In this document: in pieces, positions 8,454 to 17,900 of the stretch
Numbering within the stretch: position 1 is the stretch's first letter
How the letters are laid out: each line of letters opens with the position of its first letter
Assembly: GCA_964583615.1 (NCBI GenBank)
Contig: CAZOWM010000029.1
Span: forward strand, 1 to 41,866
DNA: 41,866 bases
DNA from: CAZOWM01 sp964583615
Lineage (GTDB): Bacteria > Spirochaetota > B62-G9 > DRHN01
Direction: 5' to 3'
The notes under the pieces: model-generated
The model's database searches: none
Told to the model about the DNA's origin: nothing
The model's input: the letters and a program-made list of their open reading frames with translations, nothing else
Translations under genes and position numbers: made by a program

Positions 8454-9116
8454 TCAAGAAGTCCGGGTCTGGACAGCCTGTTTCTTCACTGCAGGTGAAA
8501 CGGTAATATACCCCTTGTTCGGTCCGGGCACCGCTCCTTTCACGAGCATGATATTCTTTTCCGGCTGAATACCTGCAATCAAAAGATTTTGTATCTTCAC
8601 TTTTGTCCCTCCGTATCTTCCCGGCATCTTCTTGCCCTTGAAAACTCTGGATGGATACGCAGAAGAACCGATTGATCCTCCATGCCGAAAGTATTCGTGA
8701 GTACCGTGGCTCCTTTTTGCCCCAACCATTCCGTGCCGCTTCATTACACCGGTAAATCCTCTTCCCTTCGATTTTGCAGACACGTCCACGTGCTCATCTT
8801 TCCGGAAGATATCGATTCCGATTTCCTGGCCGATTTCGAAACTGTCAAGATCTTTCTTCCCCACACGGGATTCCTTGAGCATCCTCTTCGGCGGGATGTT
8901 GCTCTTTTTATACAGCCCGGCTTCACTTTTCCTCAGCTTCCTTTCATTCGTGTCTTCGAAACCGAGAACAAGAGCGTTGTATCCGTCTTTTTCTTCCGTT
9001 TTTTTCATCACCACGTGGCCAGGAACAAACTGCAATACGGTAACGGGAATCACCTTTCCGTTTTCATCGAATATCTGTGTCATCCCCTTTTTATGTGCAA
9101 TCATTTTGAGTATCAT
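8454..9116 (-). CDS. rplC: 50S ribosomal protein L3, outside a ribosomal operon
   Basis: This is a full-length L3 of 220 residues. It has the N-terminal MIAHKKGMTQIFDENG, the central KSKGRGFTGVMKRHG, then SHGTHEYFRHGGSIG and the basic loop FKGKKMPGRYGG, which reaches towards the peptidyl transferase centre. The open frame continues upstream to 9287, but L3 proteins begin at about MILKMIAHKKG. I therefore chose the ATG at 9116, with GAGGTG seven bases upstream; the ATG at 9104 is an alternative. L3 is normally the second gene of the S10 operon. Here its neighbours are a TPR protein and dCMP deaminase, and it has its own promoter. It may be the only copy, relocated, or a second copy. Confidence 0.95.
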   Translation of the reverse strand: MILKMIAHKKGMTQIFDENGKVIPVTVLQFVPGHVVMKKTEEKDGYNALVLGFEDTNERKLRKSEAGLYKKSNIPPKRMLKESRVGKKDLDSFEIGQEIGIDIFRKDEHVDVSAKSKGRGFTGVMKRHGMVGAKRSHGTHEYFRHGGSIGSSAYPSRVFKGKKMPGRYGGTKVKIQNLLIAGIQPEKNIMLVKGAVPGPNKGYITVSPAVKKQAVQTRTS

Positions 9117-9183
9117 CTTCTCCCACCTCACCTCTTTCCCTCGATTACTCCTCAAGTGCCGATCGTACACCGAGTTTCGCATT

Positions 9184-9212
9184 AATATAACAATTTTCAT
9201 CTCATAGAGCAA
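9184..9212 (-). promoter_or_regulatory. Promoter for rplC
   Basis: On the minus strand TTGCTC (9207-9212), 17 bases, then TATATT (9184-9189). The start would be near 9177, about 60 bases before the rplC ATG. Confidence 0.5.
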
Positions 9213-9261
9213 GAATTTCAGGTGGTTCTGCAGAAAAGAGAGCGGATACATGAAAGACAGG

Positions 9262-12171
9262 CTACCGCAGGTCGAAGCGGTAATCATCCTTGATGTCGTC
9301 GTTTATTGCCATACCTCCCCTGATGACATCAGGGTGAATTATGTAATTTATGTTGTACTGAATGACCCCCCAATCAGTTCCGATGATGTCGGCAAGCTCT
9401 CCGGCCTTGTAGAGATAAACAAGGCTTTCTCTTTGGTATTCAGGATTTCCATTCTGCTCGAACAACCTCTGGCAGGCAACACCAAGATTGTTGTATACCG
9501 ATGCGGCCCCCAAAACCAGCCGTTTGTGATATACGCTCCAGGGCTTTATCTCTCCAAGCTCTGCAACCAGGCTTTTGTACATTTCGGAAAGAAGAAGAAA
9601 CTCACCGAGCGCTGCGTTGTACTTGCCCATGTGAAGAAGCGCGCTCCCGATTGCAAAGTTGACGTTCGGATTGCTCGGCATCACCTCCGCGAGTGATGAC
9701 CACTGTTTCACCGCCTTGTTGAAATCCCTTTCGTAGTAGTAGAGCAGCCCGAGATTGTAACTGAGGTCGTTGTTTTCAAAGCCGAGAGATTTTGCTTTTT
9801 CATAATAGCGTCTGGCAAACTCATAGTTGCGTTCTTTGTAAAAATATTCCTGGGCAAGATTGAAATAGGCCTTTGTGTTGTTTTCGTTGATTTCAATCGC
9901 CTCTTTGAACTGGCGTATAGCCTCGGCAGACTTTCCCACCAGTTCTGTCCGGGCGTAGAGCTCTCCCAGGTTGTTGCGCGCGTTTGAAAGAAGCTCCCTG
10001 TCTCTTGTTTCCCACGGAAATTGCAGTTCGCGTTTCTCCTCTGTTTCTATCGCAGTCCGCAGGAGATTTTCCTCAGCGCTCTTGTTATTCACTTCCTTGT
10101 TGTAGAGAGAAAAAATGTAGTATGCGGGAGGGTAGTCAGGAAACCGACTGATTACAGACGACATAATGTCCCACACCGGAGCGAGCTGCCCGATCTCGAT
10201 GTAATAAGTGCCAAGTTCGGTATACACTTCCCTGTCGACATCCTCAGGAAACCTCCTTTGCAGCACTTCGTAGTGATAGTTTGTGTTGGGAGCATCTCTT
10301 CGAAGGAGATCGATCTGAAGCATTCTGAAAATCGGATCGCTGTTTCTCGAATTATTCGCAGCTTCTTCCTCGAAAAGCGTGTACGCTTCCTCGAGGCGAG
10401 ACTCTTCCTCTTTCCCCCAGTCTATAAGGTTCTGCCCTTTCAGTTTCTTGTAGCGGTAGAGTCTCGGATCATTTTCGATCAAAACATCGTACAGCTCCTC
10501 AGCGCGTTCATATTTCTGCAGCACATTGTAGAGGAGCGCCAAATGCTCCCTGATCAGAAGATTTTTCACTCCGTCGTCCAGGTTGATTCCCTGCTCTAAT
10601 TTTTTTTCCGCAGCATCGTAATTGCCGAACATGAGATATGCAAACCCATAGTTGTCGTATTCGTTCACCTTCGGATATATATTCGTTGCATAGTCAAAAC
10701 TTTTCTCTGCATCGATATAGTTCTCGTTCCTTATATATTCGAGCCCTTCTTTGTAGTATCTGATTGACTTGATCGGTTTGTATAGGAACACCATGAACAT
10801 GGCGCCGAGGAGGACAATGACGGAGATGAAGAGCCCCGTCACACGGATAAGAGGCCCGACATTTTCCGCAAATGCAGTAAGGCGGCGTGGTTTTTCAACC
10901 GGAGGGGCCTCCACTCTGCGTACAGGAAGAACCCTCTTCCCCGTCTCACGCTCTATGAACTGCACAATTTCAGCCTCAGGAGCGTCTCGAATGAGCAGTT
11001 CGAGGAGTTGTTTCATCTGTGGCATCGAGATCGTAGCCTGGACGATGATGTCACGCGCAACCGAAGCAACATGAGGGCTGAGCTGGCGCATCTTAGTTTT
11101 GATCAGCACAATGTCTTCGTCACTGAGAACAATATCCATTTCAGCGCCTGGAGCCGGTCCAGCCTCATACGCAGCCTCCTCTTCCGGAAGCGCTTTTTCA
11201 ACTTCCGCCTCAAAAGGCTCGCCAGCCCCTGTCTCAACCTCTCCCTCTTCATGCCCGGCAATTGCAAACTCTTCACCTGATTCCGGCACTTGGGTAACCT
11301 CGGTCTCCTCCTCGAGCTCCTCGAATTCTGGCAAACCCTCGGAAAGTTCAGGAACTTCAGCTTCGGGTTCTTCTCCAGCCTGTTCAACTCCCTCAAGCCC
11401 ATACTCTTCTTCTGCAGCCTCCCCCACTCCTTCGAGACCTTCGAGCTCCTCGAGCCCAGGGACTTCAAACGCTTCTTCAGCCTCCTCTTCGGAAACTTCT
11501 TCGAATTCTTCTTTCTGTTCTTCGGCCCTGCCCATCAGTTCGTCGGGAGGGCCTTCAAGCACACCAAGATTGGACATGTCAAAATCACTCGGAAGGTCGA
11601 ATCCCTCCTCCTCACTTTCGGCGGATACACCCTCTTCTTCCTTTTCCTCCACCACTGCTTCAGGAAACCCCGCCTCTTCCGTAATACCCTCTGCCACTTC
11701 CTCTGGAACAGCCTGGGCTTCCTTTTCTTCTGCTTCCCCGGCGCCGGAAAGGCCTTCTTCCTCTCTTTTGAATTTTTCTTCCAGTTCCCTTTCTTCGTAA
11801 AGCCCGATCTCAATGTCCTTAAGAAGAGAGGTAAGGTCGTCCTCGCCTTCCTTTTCACCTCCCTGAGGAGCAGGTTCTTCTTCAGCGTATAGGTCCTCAG
11901 GCTGTATCGAAACGCTCGGAGTTTCTTTCATGCTTTCCTGTTCCAGCGACGGTTCCCTGATTTCTGAAAGCATCTCCTCCAGCCCGAGTTTCTCCTCGGC
12001 CTCTTCACCCTCAGCGCCGGCTTCTTCGAGCGAGAGCTCTTCCGGCTCCCTTTCCCGGGGTGCTTTTTTGTAAAATGATTCTTCTGCGCCGATTTCACCG
12101 ATCTCGAGCTCGGTTTCACCCAGCCCCTTGAGCATCTTTTCTATTTTTTCAATGTCTCTGATATCCGGCAC
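9262..12171 (-). CDS. Large acidic, membrane-anchored TPR protein
   Basis: This 969-residue protein has three parts. Residues 1-345 are a glutamate-rich, low-complexity, probably disordered region. Residues about 347-415 form a compact segment beginning LSDEDIVLIKTKMRQLSPH. A single transmembrane helix spans about 441-464. From about 470 to 930 it is a run of tetratricopeptide-like helical repeats, for example NYIDAEKSFDYATNIYPK and NNTKAYFNLAQEYFYKERN. There is no signal peptide, so the acidic part is likely cytoplasmic and the TPR part periplasmic. TPR arrays usually hold protein complexes together. The layout recalls the spirochaetal TPR proteins that build the flagellar collar, but I could not confirm homology and no flagellar gene is near. 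The gene is transcribed alone, away from the aminotransferase. Confidence 0.8.
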   Translation of the reverse strand: MPDIRDIEKIEKMLKGLGETELEIGEIGAEESFYKKAPREREPEELSLEEAGAEGEEAEEKLGLEEMLSEIREPSLEQESMKETPSVSIQPEDLYAEEEPAPQGGEKEGEDDLTSLLKDIEIGLYEERELEEKFKREEEGLSGAGEAEEKEAQAVPEEVAEGITEEAGFPEAVVEEKEEEGVSAESEEEGFDLPSDFDMSNLGVLEGPPDELMGRAEEQKEEFEEVSEEEAEEAFEVPGLEELEGLEGVGEAAEEEYGLEGVEQAGEEPEAEVPELSEGLPEFEELEEETEVTQVPESGEEFAIAGHEEGEVETGAGEPFEAEVEKALPEEEAAYEAGPAPGAEMDIVLSDEDIVLIKTKMRQLSPHVASVARDIIVQATISMPQMKQLLELLIRDAPEAEIVQFIERETGKRVLPVRRVEAPPVEKPRRLTAFAENVGPLIRVTGLFISVIVLLGAMFMVFLYKPIKSIRYYKEGLEYIRNENYIDAEKSFDYATNIYPKVNEYDNYGFAYLMFGNYDAAEKKLEQGINLDDGVKNLLIREHLALLYNVLQKYERAEELYDVLIENDPRLYRYKKLKGQNLIDWGKEEESRLEEAYTLFEEEAANNSRNSDPIFRMLQIDLLRRDAPNTNYHYEVLQRRFPEDVDREVYTELGTYYIEIGQLAPVWDIMSSVISRFPDYPPAYYIFSLYNKEVNNKSAEENLLRTAIETEEKRELQFPWETRDRELLSNARNNLGELYARTELVGKSAEAIRQFKEAIEINENNTKAYFNLAQEYFYKERNYEFARRYYEKAKSLGFENNDLSYNLGLLYYYERDFNKAVKQWSSLAEVMPSNPNVNFAIGSALLHMGKYNAALGEFLLLSEMYKSLVAELGEIKPWSVYHKRLVLGAASVYNNLGVACQRLFEQNGNPEYQRESLVYLYKAGELADIIGTDWGVIQYNINYIIHPDVIRGGMAINDDIKDDYRFDLR

Positions 12172-12276
12172 TTCTCAACTCCGCACCATCGATATGCTCT
12201 GCCGTGGACGCCTGAGGATTCTGCAGTTGTTTCTATGAAATTCGTTACACATGTTTTCCCTTATTATCATTATAGT

Positions 12277-12293
12277 ACTATTTAAAGAATAGT
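12277..12293. promoter_or_regulatory. Inverted repeat at the TPR gene promoter region
   Basis: ACTATT (12277-12282) and AATAGT (12288-12293) form a 6-bp inverted repeat with a 5-base centre. On the minus strand a TATAAT lies directly beside it, overlapping by one base (12272-12277). It could be an operator for the TPR gene; no good -35 box is visible. Confidence 0.3.
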
Positions 12294-12358
12294 TTAGCAA
12301 CATTTGCCCTCCACAGGATGCGTTTGGTAATGGCGGAAAGAAAACAGGTTCCTAATGT

Positions 12359-12387
12359 TTGACATATGAAATCACGTGCTGTATCTT
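12359..12387 (+). promoter_or_regulatory. Promoter for the aminotransferase-cbiZ-nitroreductase unit
   Basis: A perfect TTGACA (12359-12364), a 17-base spacer, then TATCTT (12382-12387). Transcription would start near 12394, about 43 bases before the ATG at 12437. Confidence 0.55.
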
Positions 12388-12436
12388 ATCGATTACATTT
12401 CACCGCACGCAGTGAATGAAAAAAAGGGGATGAAAA

Positions 12437-13612
12437 ATGGATATTCGTCCATCTGACCGGGTGAATGCAATCGGGAGCTACGCCTTCGCGGATGTGGACA
12501 ACATTGTCGCGGACCTGATAAAGCAGGGTATAGAGCCGATAGACTTCGGTGTTGGAGACCCCACGCTGCCGACGCCTGAGCTCATACGGAATGCGTGCTC
12601 CAGGGGTTTGGAAAAAAGAAAGTCATCCGGATATCCAAGCTACATAGGAGAGCGGGAATACCGCGAAAAAATCGCATGGTGGAGCAAGCGGCGATTCGGA
12701 ATCGATCTTGATCCGGAGACTGAGGTGATGTCTACAATAGGATCAAAAGAAGCGATCTTCAACTTCCCGGAGGCATTTATCAATCCCGGTGAATACGCAC
12801 TGGCGCTCAATCCGGGATACCCTGCGTGGTCGCGCGGAACATACTTTGCAGAAGGAAAGACCTATTTTCTCAATCTGCTTCCTGAAAACAACTTCCTTCC
12901 CGACCTCACCTCAATTCCCGCCGATGTCGTGCGTAAGTCCAGAATATTGTGGATCAACTATCCAAACAACCCGACAACCGCGTTTCCCGCGGATTCATTT
13001 TACAGAGAGGTGCTTGATTTCTGTGAAGCCCACAATATCATCATCGCATCAGACGAATCCTATACGGAAAATTACTACGACGAAAAGCCGCTTTCAATCC
13101 TCGAACTGAAGAAGGAGGGGGTCATTGTTTTTCAATCCCTTTCGAAACGAAGTAACATGACCTGCTACAGAGTCGGATGGGCTGCAGGAGACAGGCGGAT
13201 CATTGACGGGTTTAAAAAAGTGAAGCCGAACATCGATTCAGGCACCGCAACATTCATTCAAGATGCGGCAATTGCCGCGCTCGATGATGAAACCCATGTG
13301 GAAGAGCTCCGCGCGGATTACAGGATTAAAAGAGATATTATGGTCGACGCGTTTATATCAATCGGCTCGCAGAAGTGCGAGCCGAAAGGTACGATCTATA
13401 TATGGCAGAGGGTTCCGGAAGGGTACACTTCGGCCGATTTCTCAAAAAAGCTCCTTCAAAAAGACGTGGCCGTTGTGACCACTCCGGGAAGCTGGCTTTC
13501 GAGAGAAGCGCACGGAGTGAATCCCGGCGAGGGGTTTATCAGACTGGCTCTCGTGCCCGCTCTTGAAAAAGTAAACGAAGCCGCCAGGAGAATAAAAAAA
13601 CTGACCCTCTGA
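12437..13612 (+). CDS. Class I/II aminotransferase, LL-diaminopimelate aminotransferase-like
   Basis: This 391-residue PLP-dependent fold-type I aminotransferase has FGVGDPTLPTP near residue 37 and NYPNNPT at 174-180. The PLP-ring aspartate is D206 in SDESY. The Schiff-base lysine is K237 in QSLSKRSNMTCYRVGW. Its overall pattern (ALNPGYPAW, ENNFLPDL) fits the DapL/DapC group, which makes LL-diaminopimelate for lysine and peptidoglycan. Related alanine or aspartate aminotransferases cannot be excluded. The ribosome-binding site AAGGGG lies about seven bases before the ATG. No other lysine-pathway gene is in the window. It heads a three-gene rightward unit with cbiZ and a nitroreductase. Confidence 0.85.
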   Translation: MDIRPSDRVNAIGSYAFADVDNIVADLIKQGIEPIDFGVGDPTLPTPELIRNACSRGLEKRKSSGYPSYIGEREYREKIAWWSKRRFGIDLDPETEVMSTIGSKEAIFNFPEAFINPGEYALALNPGYPAWSRGTYFAEGKTYFLNLLPENNFLPDLTSIPADVVRKSRILWINYPNNPTTAFPADSFYREVLDFCEAHNIIIASDESYTENYYDEKPLSILELKKEGVIVFQSLSKRSNMTCYRVGWAAGDRRIIDGFKKVKPNIDSGTATFIQDAAIAALDDETHVEELRADYRIKRDIMVDAFISIGSQKCEPKGTIYIWQRVPEGYTSADFSKKLLQKDVAVVTTPGSWLSREAHGVNPGEGFIRLALVPALEKVNEAARRIKKLTL

Positions 13613-13656
13613 TCGGTGTGATAAAAAGAAATATGCTTACGCCGGAGAAACGGAGT

Positions 13657-14352
13657 ATGCGGATCACCCACTCAGCGAAAAGTGTGATCATTACCTTTGG
13701 CTCCACGAAACGCGTTCTAAGCTCAGCTCCGTTTTCAGGAGGTTTTCGTGAAGCAGACACAATCGTCAATATCCGCACAAACTCAGAACAAACGCAAAAC
13801 AGCTCACCGGAAAAGCTCGTCACCGACTTTCTCACATCGGAGGGTCTCACTCCTGCGTCGGTGGGGCTTCTCACGGCGGCCCAGCTGGAGTACTGCCAGT
13901 TCGTGCTCAGAAACGAAAACGGGATAAGAATTCTCGCGGTAGTGAGCGCAGGTACATCGAATGCGCTGAACGCTTCGGAGAAATCGCCCACCGAATATAC
14001 GGGAGAGTTGCACGCGCCGCCGGGAACAATAAATACAATCGTCATAACGGACGCTCTTCTTCTCGACGAATGTTTCGTCTCATCCGTGATTATGGCAACT
14101 GAGGCAAAATCAGCCGCGCTCTTCGATCTGGGGGTGAAGAGCGTAGCTACGGGAAACCAGGCTACCGGCACGGGCACAGACGCGATTGTCATCGTATCCG
14201 GATACGGGAGGAAGATGAAGTACGCGGGCGGACACACGAAATACGGACAGCTTCTCGGTGAGGCGGTGTATACGGGAATACAAAAAGCACTCAAAAGAGA
14301 AACGGACCCGCATGAAGATCTTGATGAGCTCTGTAGCGAATTTTTCCTTTAG
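13657..14352 (+). CDS. cbiZ: Adenosylcobinamide amidohydrolase
   Basis: CbiZ removes the aminopropanol side chain of adenosylcobinamide to give adenosylcobyric acid, so that scavenged corrinoids can be rebuilt with the cell's own lower ligand. Family motifs seen here are VLSSAPFSGGF, GLLTAAQ, VVSAGTSNAL, PGTINTIV, MATEAKSAAL, TGTGTDAIVI and YAGGHTKYGQLLG. The frame is open from a GTG at 13618 and has an ATG at 13633. I prefer the ATG at 13657 because GGAG lies nine bases upstream and the protein then starts close to the conserved core, giving 231 residues. It follows the aminotransferase closely and precedes the nitroreductase by 11 bases. The cobU and phosphatase genes at 26.9-28.0 kb belong to the same salvage theme. 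Confidence 0.88.
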   Translation: MRITHSAKSVIITFGSTKRVLSSAPFSGGFREADTIVNIRTNSEQTQNSSPEKLVTDFLTSEGLTPASVGLLTAAQLEYCQFVLRNENGIRILAVVSAGTSNALNASEKSPTEYTGELHAPPGTINTIVITDALLLDECFVSSVIMATEAKSAALFDLGVKSVATGNQATGTGTDAIVIVSGYGRKMKYAGGHTKYGQLLGEAVYTGIQKALKRETDPHEDLDELCSEFFL

Positions 14353-14363
14353 AGGAGAACGGA

Positions 14364-14924
14364 ATGGAACTCATGGAAGTGATCAGGCTGAGAAAAAGCG
14401 TGAGAAAATACACAGACCAGACGATCGAGCGGCAAAAGATCGAAGAATGTGTTGAAGCGGCCCGCCTCGCACCGAGCGCCGACAATATGCAACCCTGGCG
14501 ATTCATAGTGATCGATGAGCCTGAGATGAAAAAGGAGTATGTGCACTTTGTCTGCAGGGGTGTGTACAGAAAGACGAGATTCATCCAGAACGCACCGGCG
14601 CTCATCGTGGTGCTCGCAAAACTGAATCTCGCGGTTCACCGCCTCGGAAAACTCGTCACCAGAATCAACATTCACCTGATCGACATAGGGATCGCAGGCG
14701 AGCAGCTCGTTCTCAGGGCGCAAGAAATGGGAATCGGCACCTGCTGGATAAACTTTTTCAATGTAAAAAGGGCAGAACGTTTTCTCGGCCTTCCGCACAC
14801 CCACAAAGTAGTCTCTACGATCGCCATGGGGTATCCGGCTGAAGGGGCGACAACAGACCGCCCGAACCTGCCGATGAAAAAGATCCTCTTTTTCAATGAA
14901 TCCTATAAAAAGAGGTTACGATGA
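14364..14924 (+). CDS. Nitroreductase-family flavoprotein
   Basis: This 186-residue FMN-dependent nitroreductase-family protein begins MELMEVIRLRKSVRKYTDQ, the typical N-terminus carrying the FMN-phosphate contacts (RKSVRKY). It continues with AARLAPSADNMQPWRFIV and the late GYPAEG segment. The LVLRAQEMGIGTCWINFF stretch (about 113-130) is also family-typical. Such enzymes reduce nitro compounds, quinones or enones with NAD(P)H; the natural substrate is not evident. GAGGAG lies six bases before the ATG. Its position directly behind cbiZ could hint at corrinoid metabolism, since BluB is a distant relative, but BluB-specific features are not apparent. Confidence 0.85.
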   Translation: MELMEVIRLRKSVRKYTDQTIERQKIEECVEAARLAPSADNMQPWRFIVIDEPEMKKEYVHFVCRGVYRKTRFIQNAPALIVVLAKLNLAVHRLGKLVTRINIHLIDIGIAGEQLVLRAQEMGIGTCWINFFNVKRAERFLGLPHTHKVVSTIAMGYPAEGATTDRPNLPMKKILFFNESYKKRLR

Positions 14925-14951
14925 CTTAAAACGGACTGCGGGAGATGGATA

Positions 14952-17900
14952 TTATCTGTTTCCCCTTTTTCCCGTCACACCTTCCACCCCGCTTTCCGAG
15001 GAGGACTTGATAACGGTCTCCACAGCATTCATGATTCTCTCCCGTTCGTCTTCCTCAAAGTTGAGCCGCTTCACAAGCTTGCTCATGAAAGGCTTCACGA
15101 AGTGCTCCATCCGCTGGCTCTTCTTTTCATAATCGGTTTTGTAATCCATCATCATCACGGACACAGGAAGCAGCCAGTTATAGTTTCCTATAAACTGAAA
15201 CCCGAGCTTTCTGTACATATTGATGTATTTTTTTTCATCCGAGAATACATCGAGAAAAACACGCTCCGCATTTTCTGATTTTGCGAAAAGATACGCGAGA
15301 GTCATGAGGCCCATGGGGATAATACTTCTTCTTTCTTCTTTCAAAACTGCGAGACGGTCGATTTCCACACACAGCCTCCCTTTCTTATACCTCTCGAGGC
15401 TGAAGTGGTTTTCAATCGGAAATTTTTTAAAAATCCGACCGGTTGCGCACGATACCGTTCCCACAGGCTGAAGCCCCTTGTACGCAATAATGTGATAGGC
15501 TTTCTCGTCAACCTCTCTCCTGATGGATTCTTCGAGATATCCCTTTTCTCCGACGAGAATTTTTCTCTGCAGGAAAAACACGTCTTCGAGTTGGCTTTCA
15601 GTGCGCATGTGAACGAAGGAGATTTTTTTTGTCTCCTCCTTTGAAATCGGCAGAATGATGCTGAAGGTGGTTCCCTTTCCGATCTGGCTCCCTACGTTTA
15701 TCCGCCCTCCCATGTTGTACACGATCTGATACACGATACTCAGACCTAGTCCTGTTCCCTTTCCGGGTTCCTTTGTGGTGAAAAACGGATTAAAGATTGC
15801 CTCGATGTTTTTCCGTTCAATGCCGGAGCCGGTGTCACTGACCGAGATAAGGGCGTTGCGCTCGGTCTGTCTCGCAGCGATCGTGAGAAGCCCCTTGCCC
15901 TTCATCGCCTGTACGGCGTTTATCAGAAGATTGAGAAAGACCTGCTGAAGCTCGTTGCCGTTTGCCTCGATCAGCGGAAGTTCATCATAGAACTTTCGCA
16001 CGCGTATTTCGTCGAAGTTCATTCCCCTCTTCGCGAGTTTCAGAGAGTTCTCGATTATATCGATTACGCTGACCCGCTCGGCAGTACTCTCTTCAGTCCT
16101 TGAATAATTTGTAAGATCCTTTATGATCTCCGCGGCGTTTTGCGCGTAATCGATAATGTCTTTTGTGTATTCTTTGAAGTTTTTACTCTTCGAGCCCTCT
16201 TCGAGCATTATTTCAGCAGTCCCGATGATACCGTAGAGAGGGTTGTTGATTTCATGGGCGATTCCCGATGCAAGCGTTCCGATACCCGCAAGCTTCTCAG
16301 ACTGAATAAGCTCCTGCTGCAGCCTTTTCTGCTGCGTTATGTCCTGGAAAAATTCAAGAAACATCCGCTCAGAACCCACAGGGACACTTATGGGATAGAA
16401 GTGAATGGAAAAAATGATCCCGCCCTTCTTGTCGTTTCTCTCAATGCTGAATGGGAGCTGAGTGTGCAGAGAATCCTGGGCCATACAGTTCTCACACGGT
16501 TTATTCCTGCCGAAATAGACGCTGTAACACTTTTTCCCGACAAGATCGTCAAAGGACGTCTTGAAGTAGCGTGTCGCGGAGTAATTCGCCGTTACGATGT
16601 TGTAATTGATATCCTGAATAGAGATGGGAGTAGTAATCCCGTCGAAAAATGCCTCCAGCTTGTTCCTGCTGATAATGAGCTCCCTGTTCATGTTCTGTAA
16701 TCTCTTCTGCTGCCTCTTTACCTTTTCGAATGATATTGCGTTTTCGAGGGCAACCGAGCACTGGCCTGCAAAAATCTCGAATGTCTCCATATCGAACTGG
16801 TCGTAGTACTCCTTTTCACGCCCCTGTCCCAGACAGATGAACCCGTTCAGCTTTTCTTTGAACTTCAATGGGAGGATCAATACCGGTTCGACACTGACAT
16901 CGCCCACCATAATACTGAACCCAAGTGAATTTTTGTGGACGGAAGAATACAGGGGCCCATTTCGTTTGGCAGCGACTTTCACCACATCGGAATTTCTCGC
17001 GAGCGTCATGGACTTCATCACATCCTTGTCGATGTACAATCCTCGTTCCGCGATCAGTTTATAGTTCCTCGTCGTATGGTCGAACACAACCATCAACGCC
17101 CACTCCAGCCTGAACGTATTCACGAGTTTATCAACAGTGGAGTCACAGAGCAGGTCGAGTTCCACGATCGTTGTCAAACTATCGGAAAAAGCTCTCAAAT
17201 TCTTGTAGTAGTCGAGGCGCTTGCCAAAGTAGAGTCTCTCGATAAGCGAGAGGGTCCCGGTTCGCAGCGGCTGGAAAATTATCGCAGCCACCACTCCGAG
17301 AAACAGTGAGAGCAGGAAACTGTACTGAAAGGGAATTCCCCTTATCATCCTGAATGAGATCCATATGATTCCGTAAAAAACAAGAGCGCTGATGATCACC
17401 AGCACGAAATACAGGATGGCCCGGATGACGAACGCCGAGTAATGCACGAGCCTGAACTTGTATATGGCGTAGAATATGATAAACGCGTTTATTGTTGAGG
17501 TAAATATGTCGAAAGGGTAGCGCCCGATCGGTTCGTAGATATTTATAAGCACTCCGATGAGCATCAAACCACCGCCAAAAAGGGGAAGCCTCAGCTTTTT
17601 CTTGATTATTTCGTTTTTCGTTTTGTACAGTTCCCTGAAAAGAACAACGATACCCAGGATCAGAAACACGTAAAGGAGGATATACCCTATATAGGAGCCT
17701 TTCCCGAGGCTGTACGTGAAGTTTCCGCCTTCGAATCCCGCGGAGCTCACGATTGCGCCACGGAAATTGAGAAAGAGCATAAACGCATAGATCGGATACC
17801 CGACATAGAGAAAGATGTTGTACTTTCTTCTTCTCTTTTCGAAGAGATCAAGCACTGTGTGCAGTATCGTAATCGGCACACCGAGCATTCCGATCATCAT

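Noticed and set aside
9117..9287. Upstream extension of the L3 frame
   Set aside because: L3 proteins start at about MIAHKKG; the extension crosses the predicted promoter and has no L3 similarity.
11099..11800. Long plus-strand open frame rich in serine
   Set aside because: It lies exactly opposite the glutamate-rich coding region of the TPR gene; GAA/GAG codons read backwards give TTC/CTC and, in a shifted frame, serine codons. No ribosome-binding site.
14931..14962. Possible hairpin between the nitroreductase and 7TM kinase ends
   Set aside because: Only short interrupted pairing (GGGA...AGAT/ATCT...TCCC); too weak to call a terminator.
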